64,000 nucleotides of DNA from an uncultured Eggerthella sp. (lineage in GTDB: Bacteria; Actinomycetota; Coriobacteriia; Coriobacteriales; Eggerthellaceae), in contig UQLU01000001.1 of NCBI GenBank assembly GCA_900542065.1, forward strand, positions 180,276 through 244,275, read 5' to 3'. Both the position numbers and the translations under genes were made by a program. Within the stretch, counting starts at the first letter, position 1. Every line of letters starts with the position of its first letter. This document shows, piece after piece, positions 1 to 8,325 of this stretch. The notes below the pieces were generated by a model. That model saw only the letters and a program-made list of their open reading frames with translations. It made no database searches and was not told the DNA's origin.

Positions 1-22
1 ACAAGATATTGTGGTTAATTCC

Positions 23-355
23 TTATGCGCCGATAAGAATAACTGTTAATGCAAATAATGTGCAAGCAAAGAAACTCTTTAAGAAAATGCGCTGATCGGT
101 CTTGGAAAGACTTGCATGACGCTTTGTTGCGTATGGAATGGATCCAAGCAAAGGATCATTCTTGATACGAGTATATAAATCCGATTTTGGTTGACGTGTA
201 GTCTTATTATAATTTGTCGTATGAGTACGATATGCGCCTTGAGAATCAGAAATTAAATCCTCGATGGAAATGATAGGTGTCTTCTGAGGTGCGAGTTGAT
301 CTGGCTGCAGTGCCGCACTGCCTTCTACGCGATATTGCATATATTCTTTTCCCAT
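23..355 (-). CDS. Uncharacterised tail-anchored membrane protein, probably SOS-induced
   Basis: This 110-residue protein belongs to no family I recognise. The first ~85 residues are polar with no evident signal peptide or LysM repeat, and the last ~20 (FLKSFFACTLFALTVILIGA) form one hydrophobic helix that ends at the C-terminus, so it is probably tail-anchored with a cytoplasmic N-terminus. The ATG at 355 was chosen because an AGGAGG lies 7 bases upstream; a longer frame from a TTG at 439 would run through the promoter. It diverges from lexA and shares three LexA boxes, one inside its -35/-10 spacer and one at its expected transcription start. The same position beside lexA holds the division inhibitors yneA in Bacillus, Rv2719c in Mycobacterium and divS in Corynebacterium. 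A damage-induced division block is therefore the best guess, by position only; no sequence similarity is claimed. Confidence 0.75.
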   Translation of the reverse strand: MGKEYMQYRVEGSAALQPDQLAPQKTPIISIEDLISDSQGAYRTHTTNYNKTTRQPKSDLYTRIKNDPLLGSIPYATKRHASLSKTDQRIFLKSFFACTLFALTVILIGA

Positions 356-369
356 GACAGTCCTCCTTG

Positions 370-398
370 TTGGCATGGAACTTTTGTTCGTGTATACT
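370..398 (+). promoter_or_regulatory. lexA promoter
   Basis: TTGGCA (370-375), a 17-base spacer and TATACT (393-398) form a good sigma-70-type promoter reading toward lexA. LexA box 1 is in the spacer and box 2 covers the start point, so lexA should be autoregulated. Confidence 0.65.
377..390. promoter_or_regulatory. LexA box 1
   Basis: The sequence GGAACTTTTGTTCG matches the Gram-positive LexA operator pattern CGAAC-N4-GTTCG apart from its first base. It lies in the spacer of the lexA promoter and at the expected start point of the divergent gene, so LexA bound here should block both. Confidence 0.85.
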
Positions 399-424
399 GT
401 AATTCGAACATATGTTCTTGTCAA
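396..424 (-). promoter_or_regulatory. Promoter of the gene divergent from lexA
   Basis: On the minus strand a perfect TTGACA (424-419), 17 bases and TACAGT (401-396) face the small tail-anchored gene. LexA box 2 lies wholly within the spacer and box 1 overlaps the start point. The -10 hexamer overlaps that of the opposing lexA promoter. Confidence 0.6.
405..418. promoter_or_regulatory. LexA box 2
   Basis: CGAACATATGTTCT is nearly the ideal Gram-positive LexA operator; only the last base differs. It fills the -35/-10 spacer of the leftward promoter and sits at the expected lexA transcription start. Its first base is exactly 28 bp from that of each neighbouring box. Confidence 0.88.
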
Positions 425-432
425 TAAAAAAG

Positions 433-446
433 CGAACAAAAGTTCG
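433..446. promoter_or_regulatory. LexA box 3
   Basis: CGAACAAAAGTTCG is a perfect CGAAC-N4-GTTCG dyad. It lies in the lexA leader, just upstream of the lexA ribosome binding site and upstream of the leftward -35 element. Confidence 0.88.
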
Positions 447-465
447 TATAAGGAAAGGATTTATC

Positions 466-1098
466 ATGGCGGCACCTTTAACTAAACGCCAACGTTCTGT
501 TTATGACTTCATTGAATCGTATATCCATGAAAAGGGTTTTGGACCTACTGTTCGTGAAATTGCAGAAGCAGTAAACCTTTCCTCCCCTTCCACCGTTCAT
601 GTACATTTAAAAACGCTTGAAGAAAAGGGTTACATTGTTCGCGACCCATTAAAATCGCGCTCTATCGCACTCCCTCATAGCGAAGAGTCAGATATGTCGT
701 ATGGCTCTGAAGCTTTTGATAACACGCTTTCATTGCCCTTGGTTGGTAATGTTGCTGCAGGTGAACCAATTCTTGCTGAACAAAACATTGAAACTACTAT
801 GACCTTACCTACCGAATTGGTAGGAGATGCAGCTTCGTTCATTTTGGCTGTTCATGGCGATTCTATGATTGAAATCGGCATAAATGATGGCGATTATGTC
901 GTGGTAAAACAACAAAACGTAGCTAACAATGGTGAAATTGTTGTTGCTCTTATTGAAGATGGTGCTACGGTTAAGCGTTTTTACAAGGAAGCAGATCACA
1001 TTCGATTGCAGCCAGAAAATTCTTCAATGGAGCCTATTATTACGCGTGATTGCGCAATTGTTGGCAAGGTTGTAGCAGTATTGCGTAAGGTGTATTAG
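466..1098 (+). CDS. lexA: SOS repressor LexA
   Basis: LexA represses the SOS regulon and cleaves itself when RecA filaments form on damaged DNA. The 210-residue protein has the usual length. A winged-helix DNA-binding domain covers residues ~1-65 and a LexA/S24 protease domain the rest. The Ala-Gly cleavage site is at 98-99 (VAAGEP), the catalytic serine at ~133 (HGDSM) and the lysine at ~170 (GATVKRF). The ATG at 466 follows AGGAAAGGA by about 6 bases; the frame stays open further upstream but would include LexA box 3. It is one of only two plus-strand genes here and is preceded by three LexA boxes. Confidence 0.98.
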   Translation: MAAPLTKRQRSVYDFIESYIHEKGFGPTVREIAEAVNLSSPSTVHVHLKTLEEKGYIVRDPLKSRSIALPHSEESDMSYGSEAFDNTLSLPLVGNVAAGEPILAEQNIETTMTLPTELVGDAASFILAVHGDSMIEIGINDGDYVVVKQQNVANNGEIVVALIEDGATVKRFYKEADHIRLQPENSSMEPIITRDCAIVGKVVAVLRKVY

Positions 1099-1152
1099 TA
1101 CATTCATCAAGTGAGTTTTAATAGCTCTTAATGAACGCAACTGAAGCAGTGT

Positions 1153-2475
1153 TTATTCTGATGTAATTCGATATTCATTAAGGCGTGATAGGGCTTGTTT
1201 TCCTGCGCGTAGAACAAGTCTTGTCCCCTGCTCTTCATAGCTTTCGTTCAAGATAGTGCATCGCTGATGCGCAAACGAGACAATATTGCCTTTTTGATAA
1301 GGGATTAGAACTTCTATGAGTTCGTCTTGGGCAGAAGCGACTAACCCAATTCGATGAATAAGCTCATCAAGACCTTCTCCTGTTTTTGTTGAGGTAAATA
1401 CCGCATGAGGAAAACGAGTTGCAAGAGCGCTATATTGCAACTCCCCTAGTAAATCCTTTTTATTGAATACTTCAATTCTTCCTATTTCATGCGCGCCAAT
1501 TTGCTCTAAAACCATATTTACGGTATCGATCTGACGTGAATGTTGAGGGTCTGATGCGTCAACTACATGTAAAATTAAATCGGCACCATTAATTTCATCA
1601 AGAGTGGATTTAAAAGCCTCAACCAAGGTGGTAGGAAGCTTCTGAATAAATCCAACCGTATCGGTTAAGGTAATTTCTCTACCTTCAGGTAATACTAACT
1701 GCCTGGTAGTTGAATCGAGCGTGGCGAATAATTTGTCGTAGCTTAAAACATCCGATCCCGTAATTGCATTAAGAAGGCTAGACTTTCCTGCATTGGTATA
1801 GCCTGCAAGCGCAACTTTAAAGACGCCTGATTCTTTACGACGTTTTCTTTGAAGGTCACGTTTTTTAGATACGTTTGCTAATTCGCGTTTAATTGAGGTA
1901 ATACGATTTCTAATTAACCTTCGGTCAACTTCGAGCTGACTTTCACCTTCGCCGAAACGCGAACCAACGCCACCACCCATACGATTAGAAGCTAAATGGG
2001 CCCACATTCCTCGTAATCGTGGATAAAGATACTGGTTTTGAGCCAGTTTGACCTGAAGGCGACCTTCTTTGCTGGTTGCGTGAAGTGCAAAAATGTCCAA
2101 GATAAGGGCTGTGCGATCGATTACTTTAACGTCTTTTCCTACCACTTTTTCTAAGTTGGATTGCTGCGAAGGCGTTAGTTCGTCATCAAAAATAACGACA
2201 TCTGCGGCATACGTACGACAAAGCGAAGCAATTTCTTCTGCCTTACCACTACCCACAAAGGTTCTTGGGTTTGGTGATTCAAGTTTTTGCGAGGTCTTAG
2301 CAACCATATCAGCACCAGCAGTCCAGGCAAGACGTTCTAGCTCTGCGAGTGACGATTCAAGGCTCCATTCTTGATTTGGACGATCGACACCAACCAAAAT
2401 TGCACGTTCTCGTGGTTTTTCAATGATAGTCGATGGGCCATGTTGCTTAACTTCATCGAAAACGTATTCAGCCAT
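1153..2475 (-). CDS. hflX: Ribosome-associated GTPase HflX
   Basis: HflX binds the 50S subunit and, in other bacteria, splits stalled or stressed 70S ribosomes using GTP. The protein is ~440 residues. Its N-terminal nucleotide-binding domain includes PRTFVGSGKAEE near 70, and a basic helical linker covers ~180-215. The GTPase domain has G1 GYTNAGKS (225-232), G3 DTVGF (~272) and G4 NKKD (~338). The ATG at 2475 lies 7 bases after miaA ends and has only a weak Shine-Dalgarno sequence; a TTG 48 bases upstream would extend into miaA. It is the last gene of the miaB-miaA-hflX run and converges on lexA. I see no clear terminator in the 54 bp between hflX and lexA. Confidence 0.96.
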   Translation of the reverse strand: MAEYVFDEVKQHGPSTIIEKPRERAILVGVDRPNQEWSLESSLAELERLAWTAGADMVAKTSQKLESPNPRTFVGSGKAEEIASLCRTYAADVVIFDDELTPSQQSNLEKVVGKDVKVIDRTALILDIFALHATSKEGRLQVKLAQNQYLYPRLRGMWAHLASNRMGGGVGSRFGEGESQLEVDRRLIRNRITSIKRELANVSKKRDLQRKRRKESGVFKVALAGYTNAGKSSLLNAITGSDVLSYDKLFATLDSTTRQLVLPEGREITLTDTVGFIQKLPTTLVEAFKSTLDEINGADLILHVVDASDPQHSRQIDTVNMVLEQIGAHEIGRIEVFNKKDLLGELQYSALATRFPHAVFTSTKTGEGLDELIHRIGLVASAQDELIEVLIPYQKGNIVSFAHQRCTILNESYEEQGTRLVLRAGKQALSRLNEYRITSE

Positions 2476-2482
2476 ACATACA

Positions 2483-3430
2483 CTACTTTCGAAGATTAAT
2501 GCATTGATTGTTGTAGTTATCAATGATAATCGAAACTATTTGTTCCCTAGATAAGGTATCAGCATCAAGCATTGTAAGTCGAGAATCTCTTCTAAGCCAG
2601 GTTCTTTGTCGTTTTGCGTAACGACGAGTAGCAGTTTTAATTTGTTCAATTGCTTCATCTTGGGTAATGTCCCCATCAAGATAAGAAACTATCTCTTTAT
2701 ATCCAATTGCTTGCGGTGCGGTAAGAGCGCTTCTGAACCCGCTGTTAAGTAAGGTTTGCACCTCTTCTATTAACCCTTGCTCAACCATCTTGTCGACACG
2801 TTCATTGATGCGATCCGTAAGTATTTTTGGATCTCGCTTAAGGCCAAAACGCAGTGATGGAACAACCTCTGGCAACTGTTTTATATTTTTAACTTGGTCG
2901 GCATACGAAATCCCTTGTGCATGCATTTCAAGTGCACGAATAACACGCCGAGTGTTGTTGACATGGAGGATTTCAGCTGACTTGGGGTCTATATTGTGAA
3001 GTATGTCCCAAACCGCTTGATTTCCTTCGTTTTGTGCTATTTGCTCGTATTTAGCTCTTACAGGATTATCAATTTGGTCGCCCTTTGGAAATCGCATATC
3101 TTCTAATGCTGCTTGAACATACAGTCCTGTTCCGCCGCATAAAAGAGCCACTTTTCCCTGCGCGCTAATGAATGAAAAGCATTCACGAGCCATTTTCTGG
3201 AACACTTGAGCAGAAAAAGGTTCACCAGGATCAAGGATATCGATTAAATGATGTGGAACAAGACGCTCAGTTATAGGTACTTTAGCAGTACCTATATCCA
3301 TTCCTCTGTAGACTTGCATGGAATCAGCAGATACCACTTCCCCATTCAAGGCAAGCGCGACTTGTTGGGCAATTTCTGATTTACCCGATGCAGTAGGTCC
3401 AAGAATTGCTATAACGAAAGCATTATCCAC
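2483..3430 (-). CDS. miaA: tRNA dimethylallyltransferase MiaA
   Basis: MiaA transfers a dimethylallyl group to N6 of A37 in tRNAs that read UNN codons, making the substrate for MiaB, which lies directly upstream. The P-loop GPTASGKS is near the N-terminus, followed by the conserved DSMQVYRGMDIGTAK segment and the LCGGTGLY motif. I chose the GTG at 3430, which overlaps the miaB stop as TAGTG and has GAGGCAAGG upstream. A TTG at 3457 is possible but lies inside miaB. The resulting ~315 residues fit the family. Confidence 0.95.
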   Translation of the reverse strand: MDNAFVIAILGPTASGKSEIAQQVALALNGEVVSADSMQVYRGMDIGTAKVPITERLVPHHLIDILDPGEPFSAQVFQKMARECFSFISAQGKVALLCGGTGLYVQAALEDMRFPKGDQIDNPVRAKYEQIAQNEGNQAVWDILHNIDPKSAEILHVNNTRRVIRALEMHAQGISYADQVKNIKQLPEVVPSLRFGLKRDPKILTDRINERVDKMVEQGLIEEVQTLLNSGFRSALTAPQAIGYKEIVSYLDGDITQDEAIEQIKTATRRYAKRQRTWLRRDSRLTMLDADTLSREQIVSIIIDNYNNQCINLRK

Positions 3431-4857
3431 TAAAGAACCTTGCCTCGTAGGTACCAAGCACGAGCCTGCTCAATTTGGATGGGGATAATAGTTCCTTTAA
3501 GTTGGTCTATACTGCAACCTTCAGGTATAGGCGCATGGACAGTCTGATTCTTAGGACTGCGACCGGTTAATATATCGTTCTTGCGTTTTGAACAGCCCTC
3601 AACAAGGACAGGAACAACCTCATTCACATCTGTCTGATTTACTTCAAAAGCTCTCTCTTGGACAAGATCAACCAATCGATCAAATCGATTTTGAATGACC
3701 TCATGAGGTGTTGAATCTTCCATGCGTGCCGCAGGAGTACCTTCTCTTTTAGAGTAAAGAAAGGTAAAGACCTGATGATACCCTACCTGATTAATGAGAT
3801 CGTAGGTTTGCTCAAAGTCTTCTTCAGTTTCGCCCGGGAAACCTACAATGACATCAGTAGACAGAGCGATGTCAGGACGAACGGAGCGAAGTTTATCGAT
3901 AATAGATAAATAATGTTCGCGCGTGTAGCGTCTGTTCATTGCTTTTAAGATTCGATTAGAACCTGATTGTACGGGCAGATGAAGTGCAGGCATAAGGTTA
4001 TCTAATTCACCAAATGCTTTGATTACTTCATCGTTGAGGTCTTTAGGATGAGATGTCGCAAAGCGGATTCGTTCAATTCCTGTGTCCGCGACCGCATAAA
4101 GCAATTTTGCGAAGGTGGGTTCGCCATATAAATCACGGCCATATGAATTTACGTTTTGCCCCAATAAGGTAATTTCCTTAACTCCATCGGCGCAAAGAGA
4201 TTTTGCATCGGTAACAATATCTTCCAGAGTGCGTGATTTTTCTCTTCCTCGTACATAAGGAACAATACAGTAGGTGCAGAAATTATTGCAGCCTATAGAA
4301 ATAGGAAGCCAAGCGGACCATTGTGACTCACGCTGGCTAGGAAAATCAGTTGGAAATGTGGATGCTTCATCAAGTACTTCAACATGATGTCCGCCTGAGG
4401 TAAGAGTTTCATGAATTAACTTGGGAAGACTTCCAAGGTTAAAGGTGCCAAAAACTACGTCAACATGCGGCAACTTATGAGTAAGTTCTTCGCGATCACG
4501 TTGTCCAATACACCCGCCAATAACAACAACACGTTTAGAAACAGGAGCATTGTCTCTAAGTGGAATATTCTTCAAGGAAGCTACTTGTCCCATAAGTCGA
4601 ATATCCGCAGCTTCTCGTACGCAGCAAGTAACGAAAATTACGATGTCCGATTCCCCGACTGTTTGTACTTGACTAGAGCCAAGAGCACTTAGCATGCCTA
4701 CGATTCGTTCAGAGTCATGCTTATTCATTTGACAGCCAAATGTTACGACATGGAAAGTAGTTCCTTTTAGCGAGGTATAAGGAGAGTCTTCCCAGTCCAA
4801 AATAGTGGAAAGCGGAGATTGTTGAGATGGGTTAGACGAAGATTGATTCGCAGGCAA
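3430..4857 (-). CDS. miaB: tRNA-2-methylthio-N6-dimethylallyladenosine synthase MiaB
   Basis: MiaB is a radical SAM methylthiotransferase that adds a methylthio group to i6A37 of tRNA and needs two [4Fe-4S] clusters. The N-terminal MTTase domain has its three cysteines (FGCQMN, TCCV, GGCIGQ). The radical SAM motif is CNNFCTYC and a TRAM domain closes the protein. The frame opens just after a stop, and the first codon able to start translation before the essential FGCQMN is a TTG at 4857 with a weak purine-rich upstream sequence; no ATG or GTG is available. It is followed by miaA with a one-base overlap. Two paralogues, rimO and mtaB, are also in this window. Confidence 0.95.
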   Translation of the reverse strand: MPANQSSSNPSQQSPLSTILDWEDSPYTSLKGTTFHVVTFGCQMNKHDSERIVGMLSALGSSQVQTVGESDIVIFVTCCVREAADIRLMGQVASLKNIPLRDNAPVSKRVVVIGGCIGQRDREELTHKLPHVDVVFGTFNLGSLPKLIHETLTSGGHHVEVLDEASTFPTDFPSQRESQWSAWLPISIGCNNFCTYCIVPYVRGREKSRTLEDIVTDAKSLCADGVKEITLLGQNVNSYGRDLYGEPTFAKLLYAVADTGIERIRFATSHPKDLNDEVIKAFGELDNLMPALHLPVQSGSNRILKAMNRRYTREHYLSIIDKLRSVRPDIALSTDVIVGFPGETEEDFEQTYDLINQVGYHQVFTFLYSKREGTPAARMEDSTPHEVIQNRFDRLVDLVQERAFEVNQTDVNEVVPVLVEGCSKRKNDILTGRSPKNQTVHAPIPEGCSIDQLKGTIIPIQIEQARAWYLRGKVL

Positions 4858-4952
4858 TTAAAACTCTTTTCTTTAGTGATATCGGCAAGACAGCAATCGT
4901 ACGGAATGAGATTTCAAATAACAACCGAACAAAAGATCAAGGAAAGAAAATG

Positions 4953-5270
4953 CTAACTGTGATTTGATACTCGAGGTTCTACGGAAAATCTTATAGCAGT
5001 TCTGTATTCACCATCGATAACAATATCGGCAAAGGATGGTACGCATACAATTTCAATACCGATAGGCGAAAGAAATCCACGTGATATAGCAATAGCTTTA
5101 ACGGCTTGATTTACCGCTCCAGCACCAACCGATTGAATTTCAACATGAACACCATCTTTTATCATGCCCGCAATAGCACCAGCTACCGAAGCGGGAGACG
5201 ATTTAGAGGAAACTTTTAAGCATCCAATTTGTGGTGTTTCGTTTGTTGTGGGGCCTGTAGTATTGCTCAT
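4953..5270 (-). CDS. spoVS: Stage V sporulation protein S family (SpoVS)
   Basis: SpoVS proteins are small, Alba-like, nucleic-acid-binding proteins; in Bacillus SpoVS affects septation and coat assembly, but its molecular role is not settled. The 105-residue product has a ~15-residue N-terminal tail and then the family core, including LKVSSKSSPASVAGAIAG and the hallmark IQSVGAGAVNQAVKAIAI. The ATG at 5270 has only a weak GAAAG upstream. It sits between an ATPase of unknown role and miaB in a segment with no other sporulation gene, so the job here is probably not spore formation. Confidence 0.93.
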   Translation of the reverse strand: MSNTTGPTTNETPQIGCLKVSSKSSPASVAGAIAGMIKDGVHVEIQSVGAGAVNQAVKAIAISRGFLSPIGIEIVCVPSFADIVIDGEYRTAIRFSVEPRVSNHS

Positions 5271-5394
5271 AAGTAGTTCTTTCGAGGTACGATAGTTATT
5301 GCGTCTATTGTTTATTTTTGTAAGTAATTTCAGTTGTTTCTGATCGATTTATTTTACTCACTCTGTATCATTCTCGCAAACTAAGTGTTCTAAT

Positions 5395-6534
5395 TTAGCG
5401 GTTAGAGTCATCGGGTTGTATGGGTATAGAGATGATAAGTTCAGTTGGTTTTGCTTTGAATGAAATTTCAACCGAATCACTAAGGTAATAGGCCTCCGCA
5501 AGAGCAGAATATGCCCTTCGTATCTCTTTGGTAAATTCATCAATATCCTCTTTGGCGAATTTAAGTCGTTTAGACGTGTTGATGGTTTGCCTCTTGCTGG
5601 GTAGTGGTATTCCCTCTTGGCCTAACTTTACCTGTGAATCTGCATTACTACTCACTGATTCGGAAGAAGTTTTAGAGGGGCTTGAGAGTAACTCTATGTG
5701 AAGTGGCAGCGGTTTTATTTCTCCACCGATGATTCTATGAGCTGTTCTTGTAGATATAGGAAAACTAAGTTCTGTTGCTAAGGTTGCAAGTGAATCAGCG
5801 TCGAGAGCATAGGCAAAACGCTCGAAATAAGGCGTAGTTTCGTTATAGGAATCAAATACTTTCGTTAATTGTGCTGCAGCATTAGTACCGAGATTATATA
5901 AAGTAGCAACAATAGATGCGCAACTTCCGAAATATACTGAAATCCGATTGCGCTCTTCAATTGCAAATTCGAGAACGGTTCTAATTATGTTGTGTGGACC
6001 GCGAAGGACGGATTTACCTTGTGAATCCTGAATAATATGGGGAACGGTGGATTGGTCCTTTTTTTCAGGAAGGCTTGTAAGGTCTGTTTCGATATGAAAG
6101 ACCGATCCTAATCCAGGCCGAGAAGCAATAATGGAAGCTAGTTCGGTATTCTGTTTAATCGAATAAAGGGCCATGCCTCTTCCATGAACCCCCCATTTAT
6201 CATCCCTAAATGAATCCAACTTGGAAGTAACAAAAGGTTCGAATACTACTTCATGCATTGAAGCAGGAATTCCATCTCCGTTATCAAGAATTGTGATAAA
6301 GCGTTTAGATTCTTCAGTCCAGGTTGATACAAATAAAGCATGGGCATGAGCATCTCGCGAATTTCTCAGAAGTTCGATAATGATATCTTCGGTTGAGCGT
6401 ATATCTTGTTTTGCCTGGCGACGTTGAGCCTCAGCAGCACGAAGACGAACGTATCCGTTTCCCAAATCATCTTGAACGCGAAGGTACTGTTCTCCCGATA
6501 TGTTTTCAATAAAGTTTTCGAGCGAGGAATCCAT
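5395..6534 (-). CDS. GHKL-family ATPase of unknown function
   Basis: The N-terminal ~190 residues carry GHKL (HSP90/histidine kinase/MutL type) ATP-binding motifs: an N-box ELLRNSRDAHA near residue 55, the G1 box DNGDGIP near 87, and a glycine lid GVHGRGMALYSIK near 115. No histidine phosphoacceptor, receiver domain, membrane segment or MutL-like C-terminus is visible. The remaining ~190 residues match nothing I know; they include a Ser-rich linker near 290-310. The ATG at 6534 has AGGAAT 7 bases upstream, and that site overlaps the U-tract of the terminator after rny. A role in nucleic acid or stress processes is suggested only by the neighbours rny and spoVS. Confidence 0.8.
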   Translation of the reverse strand: MDSSLENFIENISGEQYLRVQDDLGNGYVRLRAAEAQRRQAKQDIRSTEDIIIELLRNSRDAHAHALFVSTWTEESKRFITILDNGDGIPASMHEVVFEPFVTSKLDSFRDDKWGVHGRGMALYSIKQNTELASIIASRPGLGSVFHIETDLTSLPEKKDQSTVPHIIQDSQGKSVLRGPHNIIRTVLEFAIEERNRISVYFGSCASIVATLYNLGTNAAAQLTKVFDSYNETTPYFERFAYALDADSLATLATELSFPISTRTAHRIIGGEIKPLPLHIELLSSPSKTSSESVSSNADSQVKLGQEGIPLPSKRQTINTSKRLKFAKEDIDEFTKEIRRAYSALAEAYYLSDSVEISFKAKPTELIISIPIQPDDSNR

Positions 6535-6554
6535 GTCATATTCCTAAAAAAGAA

Positions 6555-6579
6555 GCGCCTTTGCCAAATGCAAAGGCGC
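6555..6579 (-). terminator. Rho-independent terminator after rny
   Basis: On the minus strand GCGCCTTTGC, a 5-base loop and GCAAAGGCGC form a perfect 10-bp stem, followed by TTCTTTTTTAGG. The U-tract runs straight into the Shine-Dalgarno sequence of the downstream ATPase gene, so termination and translation signals share bases. Confidence 0.88.
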
Positions 6580-6596
6580 AAATAAATGCATAGAAC

Positions 6597-8132
6597 TTAC
6601 TTTGCGTAATCAACAGATCTTGTTTCGCGAATAACAACAACCTTAACCTGACCAGGATATTTAGTTTCATCTTCGATCTGTTTAGCGATATCATGCGCCA
6701 AGACAGTAGCATGCGCTTCGTCGACTTCTTCAGGAGTTACAATTACGCGCACTTCACGACCTGCCTGGATAGCATGAGTGCGTTCAACACCGGGATAGGA
6801 ATTTGCAATTTCTTCAAGCTTTTCGAGGCGCTTAATGTAGGATTCAATATTTTCCTTACGAGCGCCAGGACGAGCAGCAGAAACAGCATCAGCAGCCTGT
6901 ACAAGAACGTCAACAACAGAATGTGGTTCAACATCATTGTGGTGAGCTTCAATAGCATGAACGATTAAAGGTTCTTCGCCGTAGCGTCGTGCCAAATCAG
7001 CACCAATTACCGCATGAGATCCTTCGATTTCATGATCTACCGCTTTACCGATGTCGTGAAGAAGACCAGCGCGCTTTGCAGGAATTGGGTCGAGTCCAAG
7101 TTCAGATGCCATCATTGAACAAAGATAAGCAACCTCTAAAGAATGGTTTAATACATTTTGCCCATAAGAGGTTCGATAACGTAATCTGCCCAGAATCTTT
7201 TCGAGTTCTGGATGAAGATCATGAATGCCGGTGTCAAAAGTAGCTTGTGCAGCGGCATCTTTAATCTGTTGATTAACGTACTTTTCTGCTTTATGGAACA
7301 TCTCTTCAATACGAGCAGGATGAATTCGCCCATCACTGATGAGGTTCTGCATGGTAACACTTGCAATCTCACGACGAACAGGATCATGCGAAGAAACCGT
7401 AACGCATTCGGGAGTGTCGTCAATAATCAAATTGGTGCCCGTAATTTGTTCGAAGGATCGAATATTACGGCCCTCGCGACCAATAATGCGTCCCTTAAGA
7501 TCATCAGATGGAATATGAATCGTAGAAACGGTAATTTGTGAAGTATAGTCAGCTGCAAGACGCTGAATAGCAACACTTAAAATCTCACGAGCCTTTTTAT
7601 CAGCTTCAGCTTTTGTGCGTGTTTCAGCGTCTCTAATGATGGCTGCAGATTCATGAACTACGTCTTCTTTTAAACCATCAAGCAATTCAGTCTTTGCTTC
7701 TTCAGAAGTAAGCCCAGCAACACGCTCCAAACGCTCTGATACTTCGATCTCAGCGCGTTCAACATCTTTAATGCGACGATCCACCTGTCCCTGTAAAGAG
7801 GAAATTTGATGCTCGCGATGATCAAGAGATTCGATTCGTTTATCAAGGCTTTGTTCACGTTGGTTAAGACGATTCTCAGCAGTGCGAACTTCGCGCATAC
7901 GTTCATTGCTTTCACGTTCAGCATCTTGTTTCATTTTCAAAGCTTGGTCTTTCGCTTCAACAAGAGCTTCTCGTTTTAAATTTTCAGCTTCACGTTTTGC
8001 ATCAGCCAAAGTGGTTTCTGCTTCACGTGCTGCTTCGTCATTACGTTGTTTTAGCATTTTCTGCATAAGAAAATAGCCAATAAGAAAACCTATTACGATG
8101 GCTACAAGAGCAGCCACAATAATTTCAACCAT
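6597..8132 (-). CDS. rny: Ribonuclease Y
   Basis: RNase Y is the membrane-bound endoribonuclease that starts mRNA decay in many bacteria lacking RNase E. The 511 residues show an N-terminal membrane helix (~3-20), a long charged coiled coil (~25-150), a KH RNA-binding domain around 200-265 (GRIIGREGRNIRSFE) and an HD domain whose HD pair is in GLLHDIGKAVDHE. The length is typical. The ATG at 8132 has AAGGGAG upstream. A clear terminator follows, and about 250 bp separate it from recX, so it is probably its own transcription unit. Confidence 0.98.
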   Translation of the reverse strand: MVEIIVAALVAIVIGFLIGYFLMQKMLKQRNDEAAREAETTLADAKREAENLKREALVEAKDQALKMKQDAERESNERMREVRTAENRLNQREQSLDKRIESLDHREHQISSLQGQVDRRIKDVERAEIEVSERLERVAGLTSEEAKTELLDGLKEDVVHESAAIIRDAETRTKAEADKKAREILSVAIQRLAADYTSQITVSTIHIPSDDLKGRIIGREGRNIRSFEQITGTNLIIDDTPECVTVSSHDPVRREIASVTMQNLISDGRIHPARIEEMFHKAEKYVNQQIKDAAAQATFDTGIHDLHPELEKILGRLRYRTSYGQNVLNHSLEVAYLCSMMASELGLDPIPAKRAGLLHDIGKAVDHEIEGSHAVIGADLARRYGEEPLIVHAIEAHHNDVEPHSVVDVLVQAADAVSAARPGARKENIESYIKRLEKLEEIANSYPGVERTHAIQAGREVRVIVTPEEVDEAHATVLAHDIAKQIEDETKYPGQVKVVVIRETRSVDYAK

Positions 8133-8325
8133 TGAACTCCCTTTCGTTCAAACAGCGATTTAGTACGAGAGCCAAGGACACAAAAGATGCCCTGGTACAC
8201 CGGGGCAAGAGCACACGCCAAAATGAAGCGACACTATTCACTTGTAATAAATATATTAAGTACCGTTTCTGGTACGTAAGCTCAAGCATATTGATCATAG
8301 CCAAAAATTTGATATTTGACTAGAT

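Noticed and set aside
3431..3457. Longer miaA start at a TTG inside miaB
   Set aside because: The GTG at 3430 overlaps the miaB stop, has a Shine-Dalgarno-like sequence and directly precedes the family's N-terminal strand.
4926..4939. LexA-like sequence CGAACAAAAGATCA upstream of miaB
   Set aside because: The right half is GATCA rather than GTTCG, and no promoter is framed by it; the four accepted boxes keep GAAC and GTTC intact.
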